This document shows positions 1 to 7,763 of a DNA stretch of 24,934 bases, in pieces (the first letter of the stretch is position 1; every line of letters starts with the position of its first letter). The position numbers and the translations under genes are program-made. The notes beneath the pieces are model-generated. The model searched no databases, had not been told where the DNA came from, and worked only from the letters and a program-made list of their open reading frames with translations. Source of the stretch: Candidatus Vogelbacteria bacterium (GTDB taxonomy: Bacteria > Patescibacteria > Paceibacteria > UBA9973 > UBA12445); the NCBI GenBank assembly GCA_016201425.1, contig JACQCW010000054.1:1-24934 (forward strand). The letters run 5' to 3'.

Positions 1-2
1 GA

Positions 3-893
3 TCAGACACTATAACGACAAGTTATGACGTATATCGAACGTCTGATCCCAATGCCGCTTGGAATGCCAGTACATACATTGGATCATCAGTCGGATCAAA
101 CTACTCTGGTGTGGTTAATGACAGCGGCTTAAATCCAAGTACAACTTACTATTACTACATCTTCTCGGTAGCCGGCTACAGTGGGCCAAATAATTCTGCT
201 CCTGTTAAGATTTCGGTGGCGACGTTACCATCGGCGCAGATTCCGCAGGGCTCGATCTCTTTGTCTGCCGACAGCGCAAGTGTATCAGCAGGTTCATCTG
301 TGACTATTACAGCCACGATCAACAATTTACCCGCCTGTTCTAACCCATATACAGTGTGGGGTGACGGCACTATATTCGGTACTCCAAACGGTTGCAGTAC
401 AACCGGTACCTTGATCTCATCAAGACAGATATCGCAGGGCCACACTTACCCTACGGCTGGCACATTTTACGTTACTCTCTCAGTTGGCAATGTTGTATCA
501 AATCAGATTGTGGTGAACGTGACGGCTGCAGCTGTGGCAACCCCAGACCCTGTGATTACGAATTTTCTTATTGCTGGACAGACCACAGCCACAGTAAATA
601 GTGGTGCCTCGGTAGGGCTCACCTTCAGCAGTACGAACGCAGCCAGTTACAAGATACTCTTCCAGTGTCCTGCTAATGTCGCTATTCCCGACGCTGGCGG
701 CAATAATATGTGTAGATCTGGTGAAAGTGATGCTATACAGTTTCCACTTACAGGGTCACTCCAGACTGCAATATTTAACATGACCGCGAGCAATCAACAG
801 GTAAATGTTACACTCTATGCGCTCAGATCAAACGGTTCGTCTTCAAACTCCGTAACTCGTGCCATCACTGTCCACCCCCAGCCTGGATTTTAA
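3..893 (+). CDS. Repeat-domain surface/secreted protein, 5'-truncated
   Basis: The frame is open from the left edge of the window, so this is the C-terminal part (296 codons) of a longer protein; the GTG at 111 is internal. Three beta-sandwich-like units are visible. The first is fibronectin-III-like, with a Tyr-rich strand (TTYYYYIFSV). The second is PKD-like and starts near position 230, with the YTVWGDGT turn and a GTFYVTLSV strand. The third is Ig-like and starts near 540. The composition (Ser, Thr, Asn, Val; few Lys) is typical of extracellular proteins. The protein ends directly after the last unit with no sorting motif or transmembrane tail. The domain calls come from residue patterns only. 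A role in adhesion or the cell envelope is inferred. Confidence 0.8.
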   Translation, partial: SDTITTSYDVYRTSDPNAAWNASTYIGSSVGSNYSGVVNDSGLNPSTTYYYYIFSVAGYSGPNNSAPVKISVATLPSAQIPQGSISLSADSASVSAGSSVTITATINNLPACSNPYTVWGDGTIFGTPNGCSTTGTLISSRQISQGHTYPTAGTFYVTLSVGNVVSNQIVVNVTAAAVATPDPVITNFLIAGQTTATVNSGASVGLTFSSTNAASYKILFQCPANVAIPDAGGNNMCRSGESDAIQFPLTGSLQTAIFNMTASNQQVNVTLYALRSNGSSSNSVTRAITVHPQPGF

Positions 894-910
894 TCTAGGA
901 TAGTCTCTGG

Positions 911-939
911 TTTTCTTTTCCTTAGACCTGAGGTATAAT
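911..939 (+). promoter_or_regulatory. Promoter with leaderless start for the 947 gene
   Basis: A consensus TATAAT lies at 934-939. The -35 is poor, a T-rich hexamer near 911-916. The GTG at 947 begins 7 nt after the -10, about where transcription should start. The purine-rich AAAGGAG at 950-956 lies inside the reading frame and cannot serve as an SD for this start. Confidence 0.6.
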
Positions 940-946
940 TGTTAGC

Positions 947-1720
947 GTGAAAGGAGAAAGTATAGTTCCAGAATCAAAAGTAAACACCCTCAGTCACCTA
1001 AAACCTGGAGTAAGGCCTATTATGGCCTGCGTCGGCGAACGTTCCCACTTTAAGCGCGGAGATTATGTAGGGGGGGGCGAACGTATGGAGATTTTTCAGA
1101 ATTATGATTTAGCAGCGAACGCCGCGAAGAATAACACTAATGTAGATTATTACGGTAATCCGGACGAATTAGAAAGAAATGGATTTAAAAATAGAGGCAA
1201 AGGTTCATTTACAATATCTCCTGTTAACAATCTAGATAAATTTTCTGGCAGCTACAGAAATTGTACTGGAGTAATTGTGGCTGGTATAGACCGAAAAACT
1301 GGGGAAAATATCTCTTTATTGAGTCACCAAGATCCTGAGTATTTTCTCACGAGTGATGATCAAAAGCAAAGATTTGTAACAGATCTAGAGGAACGACTCG
1401 AGGAGTTAAAAGATAGATGTGAGTCAGGTACAATAGATGCCATAATATTGGGCGGTAACTACTTCCAGGACGTCAATACGCATGGCAGAAAGTACGCCAC
1501 CGACTATCTTGATTCGGTGAAGCTTTTATCCTCTGAGATTACCAAAACCTTAGGATTTGAACCGACTGTCATTACTGGACCAAAGATGCTTGGCGGTGAT
1601 GATAATTCTTTTTACGATAATAAAAACCGAAGGCTTTACTTATCAAGACCTAAAGTTGGTGAGGCTAGTACCGGCTCTTATCAATCTACCGATATCACTC
1701 ACAAAGAAAAGGAATGGTGA
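947..1720 (+). CDS. Unassigned protein with possible Cys-His (CheD-like) core
   Basis: This 257-residue protein has no recognised family. It has no signal peptide or membrane segment and is rich in Asn and Gly, so it is probably cytoplasmic. A central block reads NCTGVIVAGIDRKTG followed by SLLSHQDPEYF. A Cys on a strand with a downstream His resembles the arrangement in CheD/CNF-type amidohydrolases and deamidases, but this is only a loose resemblance. A second conserved-looking block is TIDAIILGGNYF, and the C-terminal part holds RRLYLSRPKVG. The GTG at 947 is chosen because it starts about where the transcript should begin. The next in-frame start, ATG at 1022, would remove the N-terminal 25 residues. 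The gene stands alone between the surface-protein gene and tuf. Confidence 0.75.
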   Translation: MKGESIVPESKVNTLSHLKPGVRPIMACVGERSHFKRGDYVGGGERMEIFQNYDLAANAAKNNTNVDYYGNPDELERNGFKNRGKGSFTISPVNNLDKFSGSYRNCTGVIVAGIDRKTGENISLLSHQDPEYFLTSDDQKQRFVTDLEERLEELKDRCESGTIDAIILGGNYFQDVNTHGRKYATDYLDSVKLLSSEITKTLGFEPTVITGPKMLGGDDNSFYDNKNRRLYLSRPKVGEASTGSYQSTDITHKEKEW

Positions 1721-1765
1721 TTTGGGCAGGAGTTTTCTTATATTTTAGCGAGTAGGTCTGGAGAG

Positions 1766-1793
1766 TTGACTTAATTTTTCGTTCTGATAGTAT
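1766..1793 (+). promoter_or_regulatory. tuf promoter
   Basis: TTGACT at 1766-1771, a 16-nt spacer, then TAGTAT at 1788-1793 preceded by TGA as an extended -10 element. Transcription would start near 1800 and leave a leader of about 79 nt. The leader contains a small hairpin (CGTG, loop TATTTT, CACG, near 1802-1815) followed by a T-rich stretch. There is no SD before the tuf ATG. Confidence 0.65.
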
Positions 1794-1878
1794 ATGCTGT
1801 ACGTGTATTTTCACGCAATTTTATTTTGTCACACATATTTTTTTTGGAATTTATTAATAGCTTCTAAAAATAAAAACT

Positions 1879-3066
1879 ATGGCAACTTTTGATAGATCAA
1901 AGCCACACGTTAACGTAGGAACAATTGGCCACGTTGACCATGGCAAGACCACTTTGACCGCCGCGATCCTTCACGTTTTGGGATTGGCTGGTAAAGAGGT
2001 TCGAATGAGAAGTGTCGACCAGATCGACAATGCTCCAGAGGAAAGAGAGCGAGGTATTACAATTGCTCTTTCTCACAACGAGTATTCTACAGATAAGAGG
2101 CACTACGCCCACATCGACGCTCCAGGTCACGCCGACTATATCAAGAACATGATCACAGGTGCTGCCCAGATGGACGGTGCTATCTTGGTGGTTGCTGCCA
2201 CAGACGGTGTTATGCCTCAAACAAGAGAGCACATTCTCTTGGCAAGACAGATCGGAGTTCCAAAGGTTTTGGTTTTCCTAAACAAGTGTGACATGGTTGA
2301 TGATCCTGAGTTGATCGATATTGTTGAAGAAGAAGTCAGGGATCTTCTCGCAAAGTATGAATTTGATCGTAATGCCCCTATAATACGTGGTTCAGCCCTA
2401 AAGGCTCTTGAGGCTAAGTCTATTGATGATCCTTGGGCGAAGAAAGTACTTGAGCTCGCTGATGCTTTGGACACATACGTTCCAGATCCAGTAAGAGATA
2501 TTGAAAAACCATTCTTGATGCCAGTTGAAGATGTATTCTCTATCGAAGGTCGAGGTACGGTTGTCACAGGTAGAATCGAAAGAGGTAAGATTAAGGTTGG
2601 CGAAAACATTGAGATTGTTGGTATCAAGGATACTGTGACTACTACCGTTACCGGTATCGAAATGTTCAACAAGTCCCTCGACGAGGGTATCGCTGGAGAC
2701 AATGCGGGTATTTTACTACGAGGAACAAAGAAGGAGGATGTAAATAGGGGTCAGGTTTTGGCTAAGCCAGGATCTGTAACTCCTCACACTGAGTTTGAGG
2801 CTCAGGTCTATGTTCTTAAGAAGGAAGAAGGAGGAAGACACACACCGTTCTTCAATGGATACAAGCCACAATTCTATATTCGAACTACAGATGTAACAGG
2901 TGAGACTGTTCTCCCTGCTGGTACAGAGATGGTTATGCCAGGTGATACAGTAACTGTCACAGTTAAGTTGATTGCCCCAGTAGCCTTGGAGGAGAAGCAG
3001 AGATTTGCTATCAGAGAGGGTGGAAAGACGGTCGGCGCAGGAGCAGTAGTAAAAATATTGAAATAA
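1879..3066 (+). CDS. tuf: Translation elongation factor Tu
   Basis: EF-Tu delivers aminoacyl-tRNA to the ribosome as a GTP complex. The 395-residue length is normal. The GTPase motifs are all present near the N-terminus: GHVDHGKTT (P-loop), RGITI (switch I), DAPGHADY (G3), NKCD (G4) and the SALKAL region (G5). The beta-barrel domains 2 and 3 follow, with [13 protein letters not shown] and the C-terminal [10 protein letters not shown]. The G3 motif has Ala where many bacteria have Cys (DCPGH), an ordinary variation. The ATG is preceded only by A/T-rich sequence with no SD. The gene is followed after 2 nt by rpsJ, so the two are probably cotranscribed. Confidence 0.98.
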   Translation: MATFDRSKPHVNVGTIGHVDHGKTTLTAAILHVLGLAGKEVRMRSVDQIDNAPEERERGITIALSHNEYSTDKRHYAHIDAPGHADYIKNMITGAAQMDGAILVVAATDGVMPQTREHILLARQIGVPKVLVFLNKCDMVDDPELIDIVEEEVRDLLAKYEFDRNAPIIRGSALKALEAKSIDDPWAKKVLELADALDTYVPDPVRDIEKPFLMPVEDVFSIEGRGTVVTGRIERGKIKVGENIEIVGIKDTVTTTVTGIEMFNKSLDEGIAGDNAGILLRGTKKEDVNRGQVLAKPGSVTPHTEFEAQVYVLKKEEGGRHTPFFNGYKPQFYIRTTDVTGETVLPAGTEMVMPGDTVTVTVKLIAPVALEEKQRFAIREGGKTVGAGAVVKILK

Positions 3067-3068
3067 CA

Positions 3069-3482
3069 ATGCCGGAAGTAACAGCCACAAAAACAGTCAA
3101 GCCGAAGGTCAAGAAAGAAGCTGCGGCCACCAGGACTGCCGTTAAAATAGCCAAGGATTCTGCCATGGTATCAGATGCGGCCAAGTTAAGGATTCGTGTA
3201 TCAGCCTATGAGCATAAGATTCTTGACGCCTCTGTTAGACAGATTATGGATACTGCGGCTCGATATGATGCAGCCGTTCTGGGCCCGGTTCCTCTACCTA
3301 CGGGCATCAAAAAGTACACAGTAAACAGGGGTGCATTCATAGACAAGAATGCAAGAGAGCAGTTCGAAATGAGAATACACAGAAGACTGATCGACATAGT
3401 TAATCCTACGCCGAAAGTTATTGAAGCGTTGACTAACCTAAGTTTGCCATCGGGTGTCAATGTGGATGTAAAGATGATGTAA
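3069..3482 (+). CDS. rpsJ: 30S ribosomal protein S10
   Basis: S10 is part of the 30S head and, as NusE, of transcription antitermination. The conserved core begins near residue 40 (KLRIRVSAYEHKILD) and includes GPVPLPT, KNAREQFEMRIHRRLIDI and a PSGVNVDVK end. The protein has 137 residues against about 103 in E. coli. The excess is an N-terminal extension rich in Lys, Ala and Thr (VKPKVKKEAAATR). A start at the internal ATG 3165 would give a length close to the norm. The upstream ATG is preferred because it follows the tuf stop after 2 nt and the extension reads continuously. There is no SD. Confidence 0.95.
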   Translation: MPEVTATKTVKPKVKKEAAATRTAVKIAKDSAMVSDAAKLRIRVSAYEHKILDASVRQIMDTAARYDAAVLGPVPLPTGIKKYTVNRGAFIDKNAREQFEMRIHRRLIDIVNPTPKVIEALTNLSLPSGVNVDVKMM

Positions 3483-3505
3483 GATTGTCTGAGAGCTCTC
3501 TTGTA

Positions 3506-3534
3506 TTTACATTTTTGATATATTTTGATAGATT
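3506..3534 (+). promoter_or_regulatory. Candidate promoter for the rplC-rplB unit
   Basis: TTTACA at 3506-3511, a 17-nt spacer, then TAGATT at 3529-3534 with TGA as an extended -10. It lies upstream of the strong inverted repeat at 3543-3574. Transcripts starting here would therefore carry that hairpin in the rplC leader. Confidence 0.45.
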
Positions 3535-3542
3535 AGTGAAAC

Positions 3543-3574
3543 TAAAAGTGAGCCTCTCATGAGGCTCACTTTTA
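3543..3574 (+). terminator. Perfect 14-bp inverted repeat between rpsJ and rplC
   Basis: TAAAAGTGAGCCTC, loop TCAT, then the exact complement. The A-run on one side and the T-run on the other form the base of the stem, so it can work as a terminator on both strands for tuf-rpsJ. Because a promoter candidate precedes it, it could also be an attenuator in the rplC leader. Confidence 0.7.
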
Positions 3575-3605
3575 AAGAGACATCTGAAATTAGTTAAATA
3601 AAACA

Positions 3606-4229
3606 ATGAAATTCATATTGGGAACAAAGCAGAATATGACGCAGACATTTGATGAAGACGGCAACGTGCATCCAGTTACTATTGTATCTGCGGGCCCAGT
3701 TGTGGTTACACATATCAAGACTAAGGGTGTTGATGGCTACGAGGCTGTTCAGTTAGGATATGGAAAAAAGTCTCTCAACAGAGCAAGTAAGGCCTTACGT
3801 GGCCACTTGGTAAAGAATCTTAAAGATAAAGCCGCTGGTTTTACTTATTTGAGAGAATGGCGACCGAAGGAGCAGGCGAGTCTGAGTATTGGAGATGTTG
3901 TAGATCTAGGTTCTTTTGCAGAAGGAGAGAAGGTGACTGTGTCGTCGATCTCTAAAGGTAAAGGTTTCCAAGGTGTTGTTAAGAGACACGGATTTCATGG
4001 TGGACCTAGATCGCATGGACAGAAGCACTCTGAGAGAGCTCCAGGATCTATTGGTGCAGGTGGAAGACAGGGCGTTATGAAAGGTATGAGAATGGCTGGC
4101 CGAATGGGTAGTGATAGGATTACACAGCGAGGCATGAAGATTGTCGCTATAGATAAGGAAAATAATACGGTCGCGATCCAAGGCGCTATCGCAGGCAGAC
4201 GGGGAACATTAGTCGAAATATACAGTTAA
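3606..4229 (+). CDS. rplC: 50S ribosomal protein L3
   Basis: L3 binds 23S rRNA near its 3' end and starts large-subunit assembly. The protein has 207 residues, near the family norm. It starts with the typical MKFILGTKQNMTQ, has the conserved central loop GFHGGPRSHGQKHSERAPGS (including the Gln that is methylated in some bacteria), and ends with NTVAIQGAIAGRRGTLVEI. There is no SD; the leader is A/T-rich. It is first in the rplC-rplD-rplW-rplB set and is separated from rpsJ by a strong hairpin. Confidence 0.97.
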   Translation: MKFILGTKQNMTQTFDEDGNVHPVTIVSAGPVVVTHIKTKGVDGYEAVQLGYGKKSLNRASKALRGHLVKNLKDKAAGFTYLREWRPKEQASLSIGDVVDLGSFAEGEKVTVSSISKGKGFQGVVKRHGFHGGPRSHGQKHSERAPGSIGAGGRQGVMKGMRMAGRMGSDRITQRGMKIVAIDKENNTVAIQGAIAGRRGTLVEIYS

Positions 4230-4263
4230 CCAAAAGAGATTAGCAAAAGCATAAGACAAAAAA

Positions 4264-4935
4264 ATGGAAGCTAAAGTTTACAATACAAAAGGAGAAGAAG
4301 CAGGCAAGGTTGAATTACCTGAGTCGTTGTTTGGATTGAAGTGGAATTCCGACTTGGTAAATCAGGTCGTGCTCTCTTTGGAGTCGAGTAAGCATGGTCC
4401 ATGGGCACACGCCAGAGACCGAGCGCACGTCAGAGGCGGTGGTAAGAAGCCATGGAAGCAGAAAGGCACAGGGCGAGCCAGACATGGATCAACAAGATCA
4501 CCTATCTGGGTTGGTGGAGGAGTCTCGCACGGTCCTTTGAACGAGAAGATATATGATCGTAAGGTTAATAAAGGGATGAAGGCTAAGGCTTTGTTTACGA
4601 TTTTGTCGGCTAAAGCGAAGGATGGCGAGATTTTATTTGTTAATGATCTTGGGTTAAAGGCTATTAAAACAAAGAATGCAGCTGAAGTCTTAAGTTCCCT
4701 TTCTAAGATTTCTGGATTTGAGAAATTGGCTTACAAAACAGGCAAGAGAGCTTTGATTTTGACACCGGGAGTTGATTCCAAGATAGTTAAGAGCTTCAGA
4801 AACATAGGTTCATCCTTTGTGGATGAGGTTAGAAATTTGAATCCGATTGATGCCCTGAAATACAAATATTTAGTAATGGTAAGCCCAGAGGAGAGCGTGA
4901 GTGTATTATCAAGTAGAGCGAAAGCTACTAAATAA
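4264..4935 (+). CDS. rplD: 50S ribosomal protein L4
   Basis: L4 is a large-subunit protein whose extended loop lines the exit tunnel. The loop is clear: ARDRAHVRGGGKKPWKQKGTGRARHGSTRSPIW. At 223 residues it is about 20 longer than E. coli L4, with a Ser/Lys-rich C-terminal tail after the MVSPEES segment. In E. coli L4 represses its own operon through the S10 leader, so the leader hairpin upstream of rplC is worth testing as a target. There is no SD. It follows rplC after 34 nt. Confidence 0.97.
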   Translation: MEAKVYNTKGEEAGKVELPESLFGLKWNSDLVNQVVLSLESSKHGPWAHARDRAHVRGGGKKPWKQKGTGRARHGSTRSPIWVGGGVSHGPLNEKIYDRKVNKGMKAKALFTILSAKAKDGEILFVNDLGLKAIKTKNAAEVLSSLSKISGFEKLAYKTGKRALILTPGVDSKIVKSFRNIGSSFVDEVRNLNPIDALKYKYLVMVSPEESVSVLSSRAKATK

Positions 4936-4942
4936 CCCCCCT

Positions 4943-5251
4943 ATGTCTAAGTATTTCAGAGATATTAATAGTTCGTCAGTCATTTTGACCAAACCAAGAA
5001 TTACCGAGAAGGCTTCTTTTTTGGCTGGCAATGACGAGCATGGCGTGTATACATTTGAGGTTTCAAAGAGAGCCAACAAACTCATGGTGGCAAACGCGAT
5101 TAAGGAAATCTTTAAGGTAAATCCCACAAAAGTAAATATTATAAATACAAAAGCAAAGACCGTTTTTAACCGAGGCAAAAGGGGTGTCGTCGGCGGAGTC
5201 AAGAAAGCAATGGTGTATTTAAAAAAGGGAGACAAGATCGATATAATATAA
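4943..5251 (+). CDS. rplW: 50S ribosomal protein L23
   Basis: L23 sits at the tunnel exit and docks trigger factor and SRP. The ATG at 4943 gives 102 residues, the family size. An upstream in-frame ATG at 4901 lies inside rplD and adds residues unlike L23. Signature segments are VILTKPRITEKA and YTFEVSKRANKLMVANAIKEIFKV, then VNIINTKAK and the C-terminal KKAMVYLKKGDKIDI. A run of C (ccccccta) instead of an SD precedes the start. It follows rplD after 7 nt. Confidence 0.96.
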   Translation: MSKYFRDINSSSVILTKPRITEKASFLAGNDEHGVYTFEVSKRANKLMVANAIKEIFKVNPTKVNIINTKAKTVFNRGKRGVVGGVKKAMVYLKKGDKIDII

Positions 5252-5280
5252 GTGATTAGTATAAGTCTAAGGAAACAGAA

Positions 5281-6120
5281 ATGAAATTCTATAAACCAAC
5301 AAGCAAATCAAGAAGGCATATGTCGACGGTGACGTACCGAGGTGTTTTAACTGAGTCAAAGCCACTCAAATCTTTGGTGTTTGGAGGGAAGCGCGATGTT
5401 GGACGAAATAATGCTGGTAGAATCACAGTTAATCACAAGGGTGGTGGGAATAAAAGAAAATTTAGAGTGGTTGATTTTAAATACGATAAATTTAATATTC
5501 CAGCAAAAATTGAGTCGGTTGAGTACGATCCAAACAGAACATCATTTATTTCTTTGGCCTGCTATGCTGACGGTGAGAGACGATACGTTGTTACACCAAA
5601 GTCTTTAGGTGTTGGCGACTCTTTTATGGTTGCCGAAAGTGCCCAGGTTAAGGTCGGCAACAGGCTAAAACTTAAGAATATTCCTGTCGGTACTTTTATT
5701 TACAATATTGAGCTACACCCATCTGGTGGGGCAAAGTTTGTGAGATCAGCCGGTAATTACGCTGAAGTGTTAGGTAATGACCTCGGGTACTCGCTGGTTA
5801 AAATGCCATCTTCTGAAGTTCGAAAGATTGATGAGAACTGCTACGCTTCAGTCGGAGCGGTCTCAAATGAGGAGCATGGCTTAGTAAATATTGGCAAGGC
5901 TGGGAGATCAAGATGGCTCGGCATTAGACCAACAGTCAGAGGAACAGCCAAGAACCCGGTTGACCATCCATATGGAGGAGGAGAAGGTAGACAGGGTAGA
6001 GGTACAAAGAGACCAAAGACTAGAACAGGTAAGATAACTGGCGGACACAAGTCACGAAGAGCAACAAAATATTCAAATATCTTCATTGTTACAAGGAGAA
6101 CGAAGAAAAGTAGAAAATAA
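5281..6120 (+). CDS. rplB: 50S ribosomal protein L2
   Basis: L2 is a core 23S rRNA-binding protein next to the peptidyl-transferase centre. The 279 residues match the family. Characteristic parts are KSRRHMSTV, GRNNAGRITVNHKGGGNKR, IELHPSGGAKFVRSAG and the conserved C-terminal VDHPYGGGEGRQGRG with the functionally important His, followed by a basic tail. In most bacteria rpsS, rplV and rpsC follow. Here a strong terminator and then a toxin-antitoxin pair follow, so the S10 operon is cut short. A weak AAGG lies before the ATG. Confidence 0.98.
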   Translation: MKFYKPTSKSRRHMSTVTYRGVLTESKPLKSLVFGGKRDVGRNNAGRITVNHKGGGNKRKFRVVDFKYDKFNIPAKIESVEYDPNRTSFISLACYADGERRYVVTPKSLGVGDSFMVAESAQVKVGNRLKLKNIPVGTFIYNIELHPSGGAKFVRSAGNYAEVLGNDLGYSLVKMPSSEVRKIDENCYASVGAVSNEEHGLVNIGKAGRSRWLGIRPTVRGTAKNPVDHPYGGGEGRQGRGTKRPKTRTGKITGGHKSRRATKYSNIFIVTRRTKKSRK

Positions 6121-6126
6121 ATTGAA

Positions 6127-6157
6127 AAACATCTCCACCAGGAGGTGTTTTTTATTT
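6127..6157 (+). terminator. Terminator after rplB
   Basis: 10-bp stem AAACATCTCC, loop ACCA, GGAGGTGTTT, then a T-rich tail. It ends the ribosomal-protein transcription unit. Confidence 0.85.
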
Positions 6158-6160
6158 GTG

Positions 6161-6188
6161 TTGACAATGTCATGACAGGTGATAGGAT
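6161..6188 (+). promoter_or_regulatory. Toxin-antitoxin promoter with palindromic operator
   Basis: TTGACA at 6161-6166, a 16-nt spacer, TAGGAT at 6183-6188 with TGA as extended -10. The spacer holds the perfect palindrome TGTCATGACA (6168-6177), which overlaps a second, looser one (TGAC-AAT-GTCA, 6162-6172). This is the position expected for an antitoxin autorepression operator. The ATG at 6195 begins 6 nt after the -10. Confidence 0.75.
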
Positions 6189-6194
6189 ATGTGC

Positions 6195-6479
6195 ATGAGT
6201 ACGCAAACAACAATTCAAATTCGTATTGATTCGAAGATTAAGAGAGAGGCCAAAAGAACTCTTGAAGAAATTGGCCTCGACCTTTCATCCGGATTAAAAC
6301 TATTTCTTCACAATATTGCAATAACCCAGTCTGTGCCCTTGGATCTTCGCACGGCTAATGGTTTTACAATAAGGCAGGAACAGGAAATGCTTAGGGAAGC
6401 AAAGGATGCCTTGGAAAAGGGCAGACGATATGTAGGTGTACGCAAGATGCATGAGGAGGTTCTGTCTTCAGAAGATTAA
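6195..6479 (+). CDS. RelB/DinJ-family antitoxin
   Basis: This is a 94-residue antitoxin that neutralises the following RNase toxin and represses the pair. The N-terminus MSTQTTIQIRIDSKIKREAKRTLEEIGLDLSSGLKLFLHNIA is the ribbon-helix-helix of DinJ/RelB proteins. The C-terminal third (REAKDALEKGRRY and after) is the toxin-binding segment. The ATG at 6195 is chosen over ATG 6189. It lies exactly 7 positions after the end of the -10 and would be the first base of the transcript, giving a leaderless mRNA. There is no SD. The toxin gene follows after 6 nt. Confidence 0.88.
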   Translation: MSTQTTIQIRIDSKIKREAKRTLEEIGLDLSSGLKLFLHNIAITQSVPLDLRTANGFTIRQEQEMLREAKDALEKGRRYVGVRKMHEEVLSSED

Positions 6480-6485
6480 ATCTGT

Positions 6486-6770
6486 ATGATTTACGGGATA
6501 GTTACGACTAAAAAGTATCGTAAGTCGCTTCGTCGGCTTAGCAGGCTTAAAGATTTTAAACTTAAAAAACTTAACGAGGTTATTGTGACTCTACAATCTG
6601 GTGGCTCTCTTCCAGAGAGTTGTCACGACCATCAACTTAACGGGTATCTACAGAAATTTCGAGAGTGTCACGTTCAACCCGATGTTCTTCTTTTATATCA
6701 AAAACATAATGATTTACTAATTCTTGTATTGGTTAATGTGGGCGACCATCAGGAACTTTTTGGAAATTAG
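6486..6770 (+). CDS. YafQ/RelE-family mRNA interferase toxin
   Basis: This 94-residue toxin is expected to cleave mRNA on the ribosome. The YafQ signature is intact: CHDHQLNGYLQKFRECHVQPDVLLLY, then VNVGDHQELF near the C-terminus. These supply the His, His-x4-Asp and final His residues that act in E. coli YafQ, so the toxin looks active. The N-terminal KKYRKSLRRLSR helix is basic, as in the family. It is translated from the antitoxin mRNA. No terminator is visible directly after it; the next promoter begins 20 nt downstream. Confidence 0.9.
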   Translation: MIYGIVTTKKYRKSLRRLSRLKDFKLKKLNEVIVTLQSGGSLPESCHDHQLNGYLQKFRECHVQPDVLLLYQKHNDLLILVLVNVGDHQELFGN

Positions 6771-6789
6771 CACTTATAATTATAGCCCC

Positions 6790-6818
6790 TTTACATTTAG
6801 TATGTTATGTGCTAGTCT
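6790..6818 (+). promoter_or_regulatory. Extended -10 promoter, 6857 unit
   Basis: TTTACA at 6790-6795, N17, TAGTCT at 6813-6818 preceded by TGC. The GTGCTAG around the -10 is also present in the promoters at 7687 and 9898. Confidence 0.7.
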
Positions 6819-6856
6819 ATTCCCCATAGTTTGGTCTTTTACACAAGGAGGAAGAG

Positions 6857-7126
6857 ATGGAAAATTTGAATGGTTTTGACGATGATGATGTTTCGAATAT
6901 CGGAACGGAAAAAATGAGCATCGGTGAAAAGGAGTTGGCCAGACAGCGGGCTGAAGCTCTCATCGCCGCGCGCGAAGTAGAAGACAAAGAACTTCAGACG
7001 AAGCTCGAGAGGGCATATAGGATTGCAACCGCGGTTTACTCAATTGACAACGGGCATGTATATGACGACCATCAGAGAGCTGCTATTTGTACAATGACTG
7101 CCGCGGTCTTCACTAAGATCAAGTGA
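6857..7126 (+). CDS. Small acidic helical protein, unassigned
   Basis: 89 residues with no recognised family. The N-terminus is acidic (GFDDDDV). A long charged helix with coiled-coil character follows (SIGEKELARQRAEALIAAREVEDKELQTKLERAYRIA), and the C-terminal part reads HQRAAICTMTAAVFTKIK. It has no membrane segment and is probably cytoplasmic. A strong SD (AAGGAGG, 6845-6851) sits 5 nt before the ATG. The next gene starts 18 nt after its stop and shares the transcript. Its own TGA forms the loop of the stem that precedes the next SD. Confidence 0.75.
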   Translation: MENLNGFDDDDVSNIGTEKMSIGEKELARQRAEALIAAREVEDKELQTKLERAYRIATAVYSIDNGHVYDDHQRAAICTMTAAVFTKIK

Positions 7127-7136
7127 CTTGAAAGGA
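7119..7136 (+). promoter_or_regulatory. Stem-loop abutting the SD of the 7145 gene
   Basis: TCAAG, loop TGA (the upstream stop codon), CTTGA, running directly into the SD AAAGGA at 7131-7136. Confidence 0.5.
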
Positions 7137-7144
7137 AAATACAA

Positions 7145-7645
7145 ATGGAATATCTAGTTGCTGCAGTCGTTTTGGTTGTTTCTATGGCTGTCGTTGTCGT
7201 GTTTGGACGCTCGAAGTCGTCAACTGTTAATCGGAACTCTGACGAGGTTCTTGGGGCGGCCAAGCCGAAGGTGGAGTATCCGCTCTTCTCTGGCGATGTG
7301 CTTGAGATCCCAAATAATCTAATCAGTCTGAATCTGCTCAAGGGTACAGTGGCAAGGTATGTCGGATTGGTACGACAGCTTGAGCAGGGACTTGGTCTCG
7401 GTATGAACGAGCCAGTTGAGGCTGCCGATGAGGTTGCCAAAGAGCTTCAGGAGTTGAGATATCGGGTTATCCTTCTGAACTGGATGTCTCTGCCAGATGA
7501 TGAGGGACGCCACCTTGTTGATACGGGCGAGATCTACAATATGAATGCTACGTGTGGTCAGCCATTCTTCTATCCGGAGCTTTTCGCCAAGGCCTGTCAG
7601 ACTGCCGAGAAGGACGTCGCTTCGTTTCATCCAAGTCTAAAGTAA
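7145..7645 (+). CDS. Single-pass membrane protein, CGxPxFYPE family, copy 1
   Basis: 166 residues of no known family. Residues 4-22 (LVAAVVLVVSMAVVVVFGR) form one transmembrane helix. A short linker and a soluble helical domain follow. It is a clear paralogue of the next gene. Shared segments are a GDVLEIPN/GQTLSVPN strand, ELQELRYRVILL/DLQDFRYRVFLI, and near the C-terminus CGQPFFYPELFAKAC/CGSPYFYPEIFAVSC. The two Cys in that last motif are 14 positions apart in both. Positive inside suggests a short outside N-terminus and a cytoplasmic domain (KSS after the helix), but the topology is uncertain. SD AAAGGA lies before the ATG, with an abutting stem-loop. It is second in a two-gene unit ended by the terminator at 7652. 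Confidence 0.8.
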   Translation: MEYLVAAVVLVVSMAVVVVFGRSKSSTVNRNSDEVLGAAKPKVEYPLFSGDVLEIPNNLISLNLLKGTVARYVGLVRQLEQGLGLGMNEPVEAADEVAKELQELRYRVILLNWMSLPDDEGRHLVDTGEIYNMNATCGQPFFYPELFAKACQTAEKDVASFHPSLK

Positions 7646-7651
7646 GGGTCT

Positions 7652-7681
7652 AAGACCGGGGAGAAATCCCTGGTCTTTTTT
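7652..7681 (+). terminator. Terminator of the 6857-7645 unit
   Basis: 10-bp stem AAGACCGGGG with its complement TCCCTGGTCTT (one G-T pair), followed by six T. Confidence 0.85.
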
Positions 7682-7686
7682 AATGG

Positions 7687-7715
7687 TTGAATAAAATATA
7701 GCTACGTGCTAGCTT
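7687..7715 (+). promoter_or_regulatory. Extended -10 promoter, 7764 gene
   Basis: TTGAAT at 7687-7692, N17, TAGCTT at 7710-7715 preceded by TGC; it shares GTGCTAG with two other island promoters. Confidence 0.65.
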
Positions 7716-7763
7716 TTGTATATAGATTGAACATTTAAATACATTGTGAAAGGAGCTGAATGT

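Noticed and set aside
6168..6177. TGTCATGACA as a mobile-element end or att site
   Set aside because: It lies within the toxin-antitoxin promoter spacer, where an antitoxin operator is the simpler explanation, and no second copy was noticed.
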